A stretch of DNA of 64,000 nt, from contig NZ_KZ559474.1 in the NCBI RefSeq assembly GCF_002850745.1, positions 176,071-240,070 on the forward strand, given 5' to 3'. Under the pieces are notes generated by a model that did not search any database, had not been told where the DNA came from, and saw only the letters and a list, made by a program, of their open reading frames with translations. How positions within the stretch are numbered: the stretch's first letter is position 1; each line of letters starts with the position of its first letter. Positions 24,981-34,200 of this stretch are shown in pieces. Made by a program: the position numbers and the translations under genes. The DNA comes from Nonomuraea indica. Lineage in GTDB: Bacteria > Actinomycetota > Actinomycetes > Streptosporangiales > Streptosporangiaceae.

Positions 24981-25949
24981 ATGGAGCCCCAGTCCCGCAA
25001 CCGCCGAGTCCTCGTAGCCAAGCCACGTGGTTACTGTGCCGGAGTCGACCGAGCCGTCGTGGCGGTCGAGAAGGCGCTGGAGCAGTACGGCGCACCGATC
25101 TACGTGCGCAAGCAGATCGTGCACAACACCCACGTGGTCAAGACGCTGGAGGCCAAGGGTGCCGTCTTCGTCGAGGAGACCGAGGAGGTGCCCGAGGGCG
25201 AGATCGTCGTCTTCTCCGCGCACGGCGTCTCCCCGGCCGTGCACGGCGAGGCCAAGGAGCGGGGGCTGCGCACCATCGACGCCACCTGCCCGCTGGTGAC
25301 CAAGGTGCACAACGAGGCCAAGCGGTTCGCCGCCCAGGACTACGACATCCTGCTCATCGGGCACGAGGGCCACGAGGAGGTCGAGGGGACCTCCGGCGAG
25401 GCCCCCGACCACATCCAGTTGGTCGACGGGCTCGACTCGGTGGACAGGGTCCGGGTGAAGGACCCGGGCAAGCTGGTGTGGCTGTCGCAGACCACGCTGT
25501 CGGTCGACGAGACCGAAGAGACCGTCGCGCGGCTCAAGGAGCGCTTCCCCACCCTCATCGACCCGCCCAGCGACGACATCTGCTACGCCACCCAGAACCG
25601 CCAGGTCGCGGTGAAGGAGATCGCCGCCGAGGCCGAGCTGGTCATCGTGGTCGGCTCCGACAACTCCTCCAACTCCAAGCGCCTGGTCGAGGTGGCCCTC
25701 GACCACGGCGCCGACGCCTCCTACCTGGTCGACAACGCCTCCTTCATCCAGGACGCCTGGCTGGAGGGCGTCACCACGGTCGGCGTGACGAGCGGCGCCT
25801 CGGTGCCGGAGGAGCTGGTGGAGGGCGTGCTGGCGCACCTGGCCGAGCGCGGGTTCGCCGACGTCGAGCAGGTCGAGTCGGTGCCGGAGAGCATGCGCTT
25901 CGCGCTGCCCCACGAGCTGCGCAAGGACCTGCGCGCCCCGGTCGCCTGA
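24981..25949 (+). CDS. ispH: 4-hydroxy-3-methylbut-2-enyl diphosphate reductase
   Basis: Last step of the MEP pathway: HMBPP to IPP and DMAPP, using a [4Fe-4S] cluster. 322 residues. Cluster cysteines Cys19 (RGYCAGVDRA), Cys103 (DATCPLV) and Cys201 (DICYATQNRQ); active-site histidines His48, His81 and His131 with Glu133 nearby. TAGCAT (24968-24973) lies 7 nt upstream of the ATG and no Shine-Dalgarno is visible, so the mRNA is probably leaderless. Followed by a strong hairpin. Confidence 0.96.
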   Translation: MEPQSRNRRVLVAKPRGYCAGVDRAVVAVEKALEQYGAPIYVRKQIVHNTHVVKTLEAKGAVFVEETEEVPEGEIVVFSAHGVSPAVHGEAKERGLRTIDATCPLVTKVHNEAKRFAAQDYDILLIGHEGHEEVEGTSGEAPDHIQLVDGLDSVDRVRVKDPGKLVWLSQTTLSVDETEETVARLKERFPTLIDPPSDDICYATQNRQVAVKEIAAEAELVIVVGSDNSSNSKRLVEVALDHGADASYLVDNASFIQDAWLEGVTTVGVTSGASVPEELVEGVLAHLAERGFADVEQVESVPESMRFALPHELRKDLRAPVA

Positions 25950-25959
25950 CCGAGGGCAG

Positions 25960-25987
25960 GGACTGACCCGCCGCGGCGGGTCAGTCC
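25960..25987. terminator. Bidirectional hairpin between ispH and DUF6542
   Basis: A perfect 13-bp inverted repeat (GGACTGACCCGCC / GGCGGGTCAGTCC, 2-nt centre). It lies 11 bp after the ispH stop, and its right arm includes the stop codon of the convergent DUF6542 gene (25981-25983). No T-tract, as is common in actinobacteria. Confidence 0.7.
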
Positions 25988-26490
25988 TCGACGCGCGGGG
26001 TGCCGTAGACCTTGGGCTCGAAGTAGCCCTCCGGCTCGGGCACGTACGGCTGGCGCGGGCGCGGCACCTCCGCGCCCGCCTTCAGCTGCGTCCGCAGGTC
26101 GCGCACGTTGTCGCGCAGGCCGCGGCGCAGTGCGACGGCCAGCACCACGGCCGAGCCCGCGAACAGCCAGGGCGCGCCGGCGGACAGCGAGGTGTAGAGG
26201 CCGAGCGCCAGCGACTGCATGATCGACACCGACCCCAGCGCGCGGCCGGCCTCGACGAACATCGTCGCCGCGAAGAACACCAGCGGCGGCGTGACCACCA
26301 GCGACAGCAGCTCGCGCGGATTGACCAGCAGCACGCCGACCAGGCTCGCGGCCACGAACGCCGGACCCACCACGAACGCCAGGTCCAGCACGTCGGCCAG
26401 GACGTATCCGGCCAAGGTGGCGACCAGGGCGAGCGCGATGGCGCCACGCGCGGTCAGCCTGACCGCCGAACGCCTGCCTTTCCCACTCAC
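25981..26490 (-). CDS. DUF6542-type membrane protein
   Basis: 169 residues. Basic N-terminus (GKGRRSAVRLTARGAIALAL), four hydrophobic helices, then a cytoplasmic tail ending PEGYFEPKVYGTPRVED. This small membrane protein is found between ispH and rmuC/ychF in actinomycetes (from memory). Function unknown. GTG start at 26490; the ribosome-binding site is weak. Its stop codon lies inside the shared terminator hairpin. Confidence 0.75.
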   Translation of the reverse strand: MSGKGRRSAVRLTARGAIALALVATLAGYVLADVLDLAFVVGPAFVAASLVGVLLVNPRELLSLVVTPPLVFFAATMFVEAGRALGSVSIMQSLALGLYTSLSAGAPWLFAGSAVVLAVALRRGLRDNVRDLRTQLKAGAEVPRPRQPYVPEPEGYFEPKVYGTPRVED

Positions 26491-26504
26491 CGGCCTCGCC
26501 CCCC

Positions 26505-27761
26505 TTACTGCGACCCGTTGGCCAACTTACCGCTGACCGGGGAAATCAGAGACGAGGTTTCCAGCAGTTCGGGTGAGGCCAGCGGCCGGGGCAGCCCGTC
26601 GAGCATCGCGGGGGAGTCGAGCTCGGCGTCCACGACGCCGAGATCGTGCATTTTGCGCGCGCTGACCAGCACGCGGCTCTCGAGTGATCCCACGGTCTTG
26701 TTGTACGCCTCGACGGCCCGGGTGAGCGACTTGCCCAGGGTCTCGACGTTCCTTCCCAGTGACGACAGCCGGTCGTACAGCTCCTTGCCCAGCTCGAAGA
26801 CCGCCCGCGCGTTCTCGCTGAGCGCGGCCTGCTGCCAGGCGTAGTGGGCGGTGCGCAGCATGGTGACCAGCGTGGTCGGGGTGGCGATGTGCACCCGCCG
26901 GGTCAGCGCGTACTCCAGCAGCCCGGGGTCGCGCTCCAGCGCGGGCGCCAGGAACGCCTCACCGGGGATGAACAGCACCACGAACTCCGGTGAGGGGTTG
27001 AACCCCTGCCAGTAGGACTTGGCGGCCAGCCGGTCGATGTGCTCGCGGATGTGCCGGGCGTGCGCGTCGAGGCGTACGGAGGCCAGCGACTCGTCGGAGG
27101 CCTCGGCGGCCTCCAGGTAGGCGGCCAGCGACACCTTGGAGTCGACCACGATGTTCTTGCCGCCGGCCAGCCGCACCACCATGTCGGGCCGCATCGACCC
27201 CTCGCTGACCTGCTCGTCGAAGTCGCAGTGGCGCTGCATGCCGGCGATCTCGGCGACCCGGCGCAGTTGCAGCTCGCCCCACCGGCCGCGCGCCTCGGGC
27301 CGCTGCAGGGCGCGGACCAGGGCCGTGGTCTGCGAGCGCAGCTCCTGGCTGCTCTGCCGGACGAACTCCATCTGCTGGGCCAGCTCGGCGCGGGCGGCGC
27401 GCTGGCCGGCCTCGGTGTCGCGCAGCTGCGTCTCGACCCGGGTGAGCGCCTCCTTCAGCGGCTCGACCAGGTGCTCGACGGCCTGCCTGCGCTGGTCGAG
27501 GTCGCCCGTGGCCTCGGCACGGCTGGCGGCGAGCCTGGTCTCGGCCAGCTCCAGGAAGCGGATGTTGTTGACGTCGAGCGCCCGGGTGGACAGCGCCTGG
27601 AAGCGCTCGGCCAGCTGTTCCTCGACGTAGACGAGCTTGTCGGCCGCCGCCTTGGCCCGCGCGTCGGCCTCCGCCACCCGTACGGCCGCCCGGGTGCGGG
27701 CCAGCAGGAAACCGATGGCCAGTCCGACGGCGAGCCCGATGAGAAGCGAGACGACATCCAC
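26505..27761 (-). CDS. rmuC: DNA recombination protein RmuC
   Basis: 418 residues. N-terminal membrane helix (VVSLLIGLAVGLAIGFLLA), a long coiled coil (about 30-150), then the RmuC nuclease-fold domain (about 170-370) with GRWGELQLRRVAEIAGM, RPDMVVRLAGGKNIVVDSKVSL, VVLFIPGEAFLAPAL and IATPTTLVTMLRTAHYAWQQ. RmuC limits inversion and recombination at repeats in E. coli. GTG 27761 was chosen because the membrane helix follows directly and upstream codons look non-conserved; the ribosome-binding site is weak. 14 bp upstream of the DUF6542 start on the same strand. Confidence 0.9.
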   Translation of the reverse strand: MDVVSLLIGLAVGLAIGFLLARTRAAVRVAEADARAKAAADKLVYVEEQLAERFQALSTRALDVNNIRFLELAETRLAASRAEATGDLDQRRQAVEHLVEPLKEALTRVETQLRDTEAGQRAARAELAQQMEFVRQSSQELRSQTTALVRALQRPEARGRWGELQLRRVAEIAGMQRHCDFDEQVSEGSMRPDMVVRLAGGKNIVVDSKVSLAAYLEAAEASDESLASVRLDAHARHIREHIDRLAAKSYWQGFNPSPEFVVLFIPGEAFLAPALERDPGLLEYALTRRVHIATPTTLVTMLRTAHYAWQQAALSENARAVFELGKELYDRLSSLGRNVETLGKSLTRAVEAYNKTVGSLESRVLVSARKMHDLGVVDAELDSPAMLDGLPRPLASPELLETSSLISPVSGKLANGSQ

Positions 27762-28002
27762 TCCAGCGATGATTGCAGGACATCGCCGCCGGATCCGCGA
27801 GACACGCCTGTGCGAGCCTTGACCGTCGCTTGTCCCCTCACTTGTCCCGCGGCTCGCCCCTGGGCTCGTCCCGAGGCCGGTCCGGCGCCGCCGCCGACCT
27901 GGCCGCTCCCCGTGAGCAAGTAAACTCGCTGGACGTGAGCGAGCGCAGCGGAGCAACGACCAGCAGCGGGCACAGGCTCGTGTGGCCGGCTAAGGAGCAC
28001 GG

Positions 28003-29079
28003 GTGAGCCTTTCCATCGGCATCGTCGGCCTGCCCAACGTGGGCAAGTCCACGCTCTTCAACGCGCTGACCAAGACCGGCAACGCGCTGGCCGCCAACTA
28101 CCCGTTCGCCACCATCGAGCCCAACGTCGGCATCGTGGGCGTTCCGGACGAGCGGCTGCCCAAGCTGGCCGAGATCTTCGGCTCGGCCCGCATCCTGCCC
28201 GCCAAGGTGGAGTTCGTCGACATCGCGGGCCTGGTCAAGGGCGCCTCCGAGGGGCAGGGGCGGGGCAACCAGTTCCTCGCCAACATCCGCGACACCGACG
28301 CCATCTGCCAGGTGATCCGGGTGTTCAGCGACCCCGACGTGACCCATGTCGACGGCGAGATCTCGCCGAAGCGGGACATCGAGACGATCAACACCGAGCT
28401 CATCATGGCCGACCTGCAGACGGTCGAGAAGGCCATCCCGCGCCTGCAGAAGGAGGCGCGCAACAACAAGGACAAGAAGGCCGCGCTGGAGGCCGCCGAG
28501 GGCGCGCTGAAGGTCCTGGAGACCGGAAAGACGATCTTCGAGAGTGGCCTCGACGGCGAGGAGCTGCGCGAGCTCCACCTGCTGACGGCCAAGCCCTTCC
28601 TCTACGTCTTCAACCTCGACGCCGACGAGCTGGCCGACGCCGAGCTGCGGCAGCGGCTCGCGGAGCTGGTGGCGCCGGCCGAGGCGGTCTTCCTCGACGC
28701 CAAGATCGAGTCCGAGCTGGTCGAGCTCGACGACGACGAGGCGCTGGAGCTGCTCCAGTCGGTGGGCCAGGAGGAGTCGGGCCTGTCGCAGCTCGCCCGG
28801 GTGGGCTTCGAGACGCTGGGCCTGCAGACCTACCTGACGGCCGGTCCCAAGGAGACCCGCGCCTGGACGATCCGCAAGGGCGCCACCGCGCCGGAGGCGG
28901 CCGGGGTGATCCACACCGACTTCCAGCGCGGCTTCATCAAGGCCGAGGTCGTCTCGTTCGACGACCTGGTGGAGGCGGGCTCGATCGCCAAGGCCCGCTC
29001 GCTGGGCAAGGCGCGGATCGAGGGCAAGGACTACGTCATGCGCGACGGCGACGTGGTGGAGTTCCGCTTCAACGTGTAG
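28003..29079 (+). CDS. ychF: Redox-regulated/ribosome-binding ATPase YchF (Obg family)
   Basis: 358 residues, the standard YchF length. P-loop GLPNVGKST (9-17), switch segment VDIAGLVKGASEGQGRGNQFL, the C-terminal TGS domain (about 275-358) with YLTAGPKETRAWTIRKGATAPEAAG and DYVMRDGDVVEFRFNV. Prefers ATP over GTP in characterised members and binds ribosomes. GTG with AAGGAG 6 nt upstream. The 240 bp upstream (to rmuC) carry no other gene. Confidence 0.96.
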   Translation: MSLSIGIVGLPNVGKSTLFNALTKTGNALAANYPFATIEPNVGIVGVPDERLPKLAEIFGSARILPAKVEFVDIAGLVKGASEGQGRGNQFLANIRDTDAICQVIRVFSDPDVTHVDGEISPKRDIETINTELIMADLQTVEKAIPRLQKEARNNKDKKAALEAAEGALKVLETGKTIFESGLDGEELRELHLLTAKPFLYVFNLDADELADAELRQRLAELVAPAEAVFLDAKIESELVELDDDEALELLQSVGQEESGLSQLARVGFETLGLQTYLTAGPKETRAWTIRKGATAPEAAGVIHTDFQRGFIKAEVVSFDDLVEAGSIAKARSLGKARIEGKDYVMRDGDVVEFRFNV

Positions 29080-29217
29080 CGGGCGATGTGCCGGTGCGTC
29101 GCTGGTCCCGGCAGTTCGCGGGCGGACAGTTGATGGCGGGACTTGTGCGGCGTCAACCGCTTTGGGGGGCTGCGCGTCGAATCGTCACGGCGTCGACGCT
29201 GACTCGGGAGGGCCCTC

Positions 29218-29532
29218 ATGATCCGTCGCATCATCCGGAAACGACGTCCCGCACCAACGCTCACGGGCATCAGCCTCGAGGAGGAGCTCGCCCTGCTGCG
29301 GGTCGAGCTCATGTACGGCCTGCGCGTCAACCGTGAGGAGTACCTGCGCAGGAAGGCGGACGAGCGCGAGCAGCTCGCGGCGCGGGTGCGCGACGGCGGC
29401 ACCGCCACCCTGCTCGACGACCTGCGTCACGTCCTGGAGCGGACGGTGCCGAGCCGCGTGCCGCCGGCGCCGGTCGTGGATCTCCAGAGCCGGCGGCACT
29501 CGCAGTCCGCGAAGGGCCCCGAACCGGTCTGA
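29218..29532 (+). CDS. Hypothetical small helical protein
   Basis: 104 residues, not recognised. Basic start (MIRRIIRKRRP), then a helical, charged stretch (ISLEEELALLRVELMYGLRVNREEYLRRKADEREQLAARV) likely to form a coiled coil, and a disordered C-terminus. No membrane helix. ATG behind GGAGGGCCCTC. Codon use matches genuine genes. A short GC hairpin (29540-29555) follows the stop. Confidence 0.65.
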   Translation: MIRRIIRKRRPAPTLTGISLEEELALLRVELMYGLRVNREEYLRRKADEREQLAARVRDGGTATLLDDLRHVLERTVPSRVPPAPVVDLQSRRHSQSAKGPEPV

Positions 29533-29887
29533 GGGCCGACGGCGGCCCGCCGCCGGTGAGACGACACGCCGGAGGGGCCTTTATACCAAATGTGCAGTTC
29601 GCGACAGTCCCAACGCCATTCGGACAGGAACCTCTGGCTCCGCGGTTATGTCGCCGGGGATGTCTGACCTGGTCACGTGCCTATTCCGGGCGATGAGGAC
29701 AACAGCCCGCGTTCCGTCGTTCCATGCGCACTCGGTTTGCTCCCAGACGGCGATGCCTGCAGCATGGGCGTGGCTTTCCTGGAACAATGGCGGAGACCGG
29801 ATAGGGTGACTGCTTCACCACGGATCATGGGGATCGGCAACGGACGACACCGCGCCCTCCGGGGGGATGGGCGCGAGCGGAGGCGTG
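29533..29887. other. 355-bp gap before the type IV secretion locus
   Basis: Holds a small hairpin CGGCGG-CCCG-CCGCCG (29540-29555) and a less GC-rich stretch around 29580-29800. A minus-strand frame (29581-29787, TTG start) could encode 68 residues, but it has no family resemblance or ribosome-binding site. The promoter of the downstream operon should lie here, but I could not place it. Confidence 0.4.
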
Positions 29888-30901
29888 ATGGCTCGTAGGT
29901 CAACCGTCCAGCACGGTCCTCGGATCGCTGGCGACCCCGAGCTTTCGGCACCCCCGGACCCGGCCGACTACGACCCGCAGCCGCCGCCCCGGCGGCGCGG
30001 TCGCTGGTCCGGCGGTGGGGGGCGCTGGCTCGTCTGGACGGGCCGCATCATTCTCTGGGCGCTTATCGTCGTTATTGTGGTTAATGGGGTTCGTGCACCT
30101 TTTGAGCGGTTTACGCAGGAAAATGCCCCTGCGTCGAATCAGGTGACCGCCGAGGGCGACGGATTCCCGACCGGGCGCGCCATGGCCTTCGCCGCGCAGT
30201 TCGCGGGCGTCTACCTGAATTTCAGCCCGGACGACGCCACGAGCCGGGCGGGCAAGCTGGCGGCCTTCCTCGCCGAGGGCATGGCCCCGCAGATCGGCTG
30301 GGACGGCAACGGCAAGTTCGCGGCCGTGGCCATCCAGCCCTACGACATCCGGACCACCGACGCGAACAACGCCGTCGTCTCCGTGGCCTTCCAGTCGGGG
30401 TCGCGCAGGCTGCTGCTGTCCGTCCCGATCTACTACTCAGGCGACGACACCGGCCGGTTCGCCGTCTCGGGCAGGCCCGCGATCCTGCCCGCCCCCTCGC
30501 CCGCCGAGGTGCCCCAGGCGGTCGAGCCCGAAGCCGACGACGTCGCGACGGCCGAGCTCAAGCCCCAGCTGGAGGGCTTCTTCCAGGAGTACGCCAAGGG
30601 CGACACCGCCGGGCTGCAGCGCTACCTCGCCGCCGGCAAGTCCCTGCCGAGCTTCGGCGGCGCGTTCGAGTTCGGCGGGCTCCAGGAGCTCGTGGTGCCT
30701 GTGGGGGGTGCCACCCGAGAGGTCGAGGCGGTGGTGGTGTGGATCGTGCCGGGGGCCTCGCCGTCGGCCGGGCCCGACGCAGCCGCCGAGGCGAGTGCGG
30801 CGTCCGCCCGCATCGAGCAGGCCTACCGCCTCACCGTCGAGAAGCAGGGCGACAAGTGGTACGTCAACGACATCCGCGGTGCCGGCCGGGCCGTTGGATA
30901 G
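29888..30901 (+). CDS. TcpC-family conjugal transfer protein (VirB8-like)
   Basis: 337 residues. Proline-rich cytoplasmic N-terminus (1-40), one membrane helix (about 48-68, WLVWTGRIILWALIVVIVVNGV), then two NTF2-like extracytoplasmic halves: about 85-200 (GRAMAFAAQFAGVYLNF) and 220-337 (LEGFFQEYAKGDTAGLQRYL, ending DKWYVNDIR). This is the TcpC layout of Gram-positive type IV secretion systems, where it is a scaffold in the membrane channel. ATG preceded by GGAGG. First gene of a seven- to eight-gene unit. Codons around the membrane helix are unusually AT-ending. Confidence 0.8.
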   Translation: MARRSTVQHGPRIAGDPELSAPPDPADYDPQPPPRRRGRWSGGGGRWLVWTGRIILWALIVVIVVNGVRAPFERFTQENAPASNQVTAEGDGFPTGRAMAFAAQFAGVYLNFSPDDATSRAGKLAAFLAEGMAPQIGWDGNGKFAAVAIQPYDIRTTDANNAVVSVAFQSGSRRLLLSVPIYYSGDDTGRFAVSGRPAILPAPSPAEVPQAVEPEADDVATAELKPQLEGFFQEYAKGDTAGLQRYLAAGKSLPSFGGAFEFGGLQELVVPVGGATREVEAVVVWIVPGASPSAGPDAAAEASAASARIEQAYRLTVEKQGDKWYVNDIRGAGRAVG

Positions 30902-30946
30902 ACGCACGACCGCGCTGCTGATCGGCACCCCCCGGGAGGACAAGAA

Positions 30947-31228
30947 GTGATCGTGAAGACCCTGATGCTCGACCTGATCGCCATGACGCCGTCACCCGCA
31001 CCGACGGGCGTCAACACCGAAGGACTCGCCGAGTTCCTGCGCGCGTTCTTCGCCCCGCTCTTCCTCGTCGTCGTCTCCGTGGTCGCGCTGTTCTTCCTCT
31101 TCACCCGCGAGATCACGCGTTTCGTGCAGTTCCTCATCCTGGCCGTGGCCATCGGTGTGATCTTCTACGTTCCCAACATCATCGAGGTGACCGCCAAGGC
31201 GATCGCGGGCGCGCTGGGCATCAAGTGA
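30947..31228 (+). CDS. Small two-helix membrane protein of the secretion locus
   Basis: 93 residues with two hydrophobic helices (LFLVVVSVVALFFLF and FVQFLILAVAIGVIFYV) separated by TREITR. Size and position between TcpC and TcpE fit TcpD of plasmid pCW3 or a VirB2/TrbC-like protein, but sequence alone does not decide. GTG with GGAGG 7 nt upstream. Confidence 0.65.
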   Translation: MIVKTLMLDLIAMTPSPAPTGVNTEGLAEFLRAFFAPLFLVVVSVVALFFLFTREITRFVQFLILAVAIGVIFYVPNIIEVTAKAIAGALGIK

Positions 31229-31282
31229 GGGTTGAGACCGCTCCACGGCGGTCATGAACGAGCGGGTGGAGAGGAGGACCGC

Positions 31283-34200
31283 GTGGACCTGCCCACGTAC
31301 ACGAACATCTGGCGCATCGAGAAGCGGCTCTACAAGCTGTACGACCTACGCCTGCCGATGCCGCTGCCCATCGTCTGGATCGGCGTGTTCGTCGGCGTGT
31401 TCGTGCCGTGGTCGCTCCTGCTGGTGCTGGTCGGGGTGCCGGTGCAGATGCCGTGGCACGTCCTGTTCCTCGTCCCGCCCGGGATCGTCACCTGGCTGTC
31501 CACCCGGCCCGTCATCGAGGGCAAGCGGCTCACCGAACTCCTGGAGTCCCAGCTGCGCTACCTCGGGCAGCCACGCGCCTGGTACCGCCTCGCGCCGTCC
31601 TCGGAGCCCGAGACGATCACCTTCGCCGGCCGGGTCTGGCACACCAGCCCCGCTCCCGTACGCGTGAAGAAGGCCCGCAAGGAGCGGGCCGCGCAGGACG
31701 CGAAGCAGCTCGCCAAGCAGGCCAGGAAGCAGCGCAGGCGGCAGGCGGAGCGGGCCGCGGGGCCGCGCGAGGTGCGCCCGGCCGTGGCGGCGGCGGCCGC
31801 CGCGGCGGCGCAGGCTCCGCTGGCGGAGCCGGCCACCGGGCGCGCGCTCGGCGCGGCTCCCCGCCGCGGCACCGCCCCCGCCCTCGGCTCCACGGACCCG
31901 GCCACACAGTCCACGTCGGCCACATCGGCCGCGTCGGCCACGTCGGCCACATCGGCCACATCGGCGGCAGGCGCCACGCGGCCCGCATCGGGCACACCGG
32001 CCGCGCCGGAGCGCGCCACCGCCGGGCGGGAGGTGACGGGACCGCTCCGATGGGGCGAGCTACCGCTGGTCAGCGCCCATGACAACCACCCGCCGACCAC
32101 CGCCGCACCGAGTCATCGGCGCGCCGGCGTCGCGCCGGACGCGCGGGATTCCGCAGCTACCCCCGACGCCTCCGAAGGCTCCGAGACGCCGGCGGCCGGC
32201 CCCGACGCTCGTGGTTCCGCTGCCGAAAGCCAAGTCGCCTCCGAGACCGGGGATCTCGCCAAGAGCACAGCCGCCTCCGAGAGCCGGGCCGCTTCCGAGG
32301 GCCGGGCCGCTTCCGAGGGCCGGGCCGCTTCCGAGGGCCGGGCCGCTTCCGAGGGCCGGGCCGCTTCCGAGGGCCGGGCCGCCTCCGAGGGCCGGGCCGC
32401 TTCTGAGGGCGGGGCCGCTTCTGAGGGCGGGGCCGCTTCTGAGGGCGGGGCCGCTTCTGAGGGCCGGGCCGCTTCTGAGGGCCGGGCCGCTTCTGAGGGC
32501 CGGGCCGCTTCCGAGGGCCGGGCCGCTTCTGAGGGCGGGAGCGTCTCCGAGGCTCGGGGAGTCTCCGAGAACGGGGAAGTCTCCGGGAGGCGTGGCCCCG
32601 AGTCGGCCGGGGAGCGACGGCCCGCGGCGGGCAAGCCGATCGACACCGAGGCGTTGCGCCGGCTGCGCAGGCTCGCCGCCAGTGCCGATGCCCAGCAGCC
32701 CGCGCCGCGCCACGAGCTCCCCGCGCCCGCGACCCGGCACGCGCCGGAGCCGCCGCCGCCCGTGGTCCTGCCCGCCGTGTCCGTGGTCGCCCCGTCTCCG
32801 TCCGCGGACGACGCTTCCACGCCGGAGCCCCCGCGATACCCGTCGCCGGAGGCGCCCCACGACGGTGATGAGGTTTCCACAGGGCACGGGACGGTCTCCG
32901 GGGCGTCCCAGGATGGTGGCGAGGCCTCCGGGGGACCCGAGGCGGTCGCGGCGTCCCACGACGGTGGCGAGGCCGCCGGCGGCCAGGAGACGGCCACGGC
33001 GGTGGACGGTGACGAGGTCTCCGCAGGAGACGAGGCGGCGGCCGTGACGCACGATTCCGCCGCGATGGCGCGCATGCAGCACCGCAAGGGGCAGCCGCCG
33101 AGGCAGCACCCGTCGTCGACGGCCGGCACCGAGCAGGTGTGGCCGCCGCGCACCTCGACCGCCGGTTCCGGGCATCCCACCCCTGCGCCCGGTGGACCGG
33201 CCGAGGGCGAGGGCGCGACGGCGGCGGCACCGGACGATGAGCACGGCACCCGCCCCGCGGCGGACACCGTCACGCCCGCCGCTCCGGCAGCGCCCGCCGC
33301 TCCGGCAGCGCCCGCCGCTCCGGCAGCGGGCGCGACGCGTGGGCGGGCCGGGGCGGGGCGAGCGGCGGTGTCGCCGGTGCGTGCCCTGCCGTCCGAGGGG
33401 CGGCGGGAGGCACAGGGCCGGGTGCGGCGGGTCGAGTCCGTGGTGGGCCGCGACTCCGGCGGCTGGCGGCGCATCGCCCAGGTGGTCGTCGGCGGCGGCG
33501 GAGTGCGCACCGACGGGTCGGAGATCGACGAAGCCCGCGCCAGGGGCGTGTTCGGCGGCAGCCGCCGGATCGTCGTGCTCGGCTGTACGGGCGGCGCCGG
33601 GCAGAGCACGACGGCGCTCATGCTCGGCCACACGCTGGCCGGGCACCGCGACGACAAGGTGATCGCGGTGGACGCCAGCTCCGGCCGCCAGACGCTGACC
33701 AGCCGCATCGACCCCGAGACCCCCGAGACGCTGACCTCGTTGCTGTCGGGTCTCGACCGGGTCAGCGGCTACCTGTCGATGCGCGGCTACACCTCGCGCA
33801 CACCGTCGGGGCTGGAGGTGATCGGGTCCGACAGCGACGCCGACGCCGAGCGGCGGCTGGCCGACCGCACGCTGCTGTCCGACCACCGCCTCGGCCAGGT
33901 CATGCACCTGCTCGACCGGCACTACAAGCTGGCCGTCGTCGACCCGGCCGCCGCGCTGGCCGCCCGGGTCCTGCCGTACGCCGACCAGCTCGTGCTCGTG
34001 GTCCCCGCCAGCGAGGAGGCGTCGGAGGCGGTCGCGATGACGTACGAGTGGCTCGACGGGCACGGCTGCGCCGACCTGCGCAGGCGGGCGGTGATGGTGG
34101 TCAACGGCGTGAGCAGGCGTTCGATGGCCGACGTCGAGCAGGCGGAGGCGGTGGCGCGGGGCAGGTGCCGGGCCATCGTACGGGTCCCCTGGGAGGACGA

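Noticed and set aside
29581..29787. 68-codon minus-strand frame before the secretion locus
   Set aside because: It has a TTG start only, no ribosome-binding site and no recognised family; it could be a decayed gene but cannot be supported.
32270..32539. Possible CRISPR array
   Set aside because: Units are directly adjacent with no spacers and are in frame in a gene. The 44-bp array at 44849-45005 likewise has no spacers, and no cas gene is present.
33577..33610. Reading the MinD-like domain as an active ATPase
   Set aside because: The P-loop lysine is clearly Gln in the DNA (CAG at 33602-33604), so activity should not be assumed.
32060..34063. Long minus-strand open frame (about 667 codons) opposite the TcpE-MinD gene
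   Set aside because: It mirrors the low-complexity repeat region in antisense, has no ribosome-binding site or domain, and arises because stop codons are rare in GC-rich DNA.
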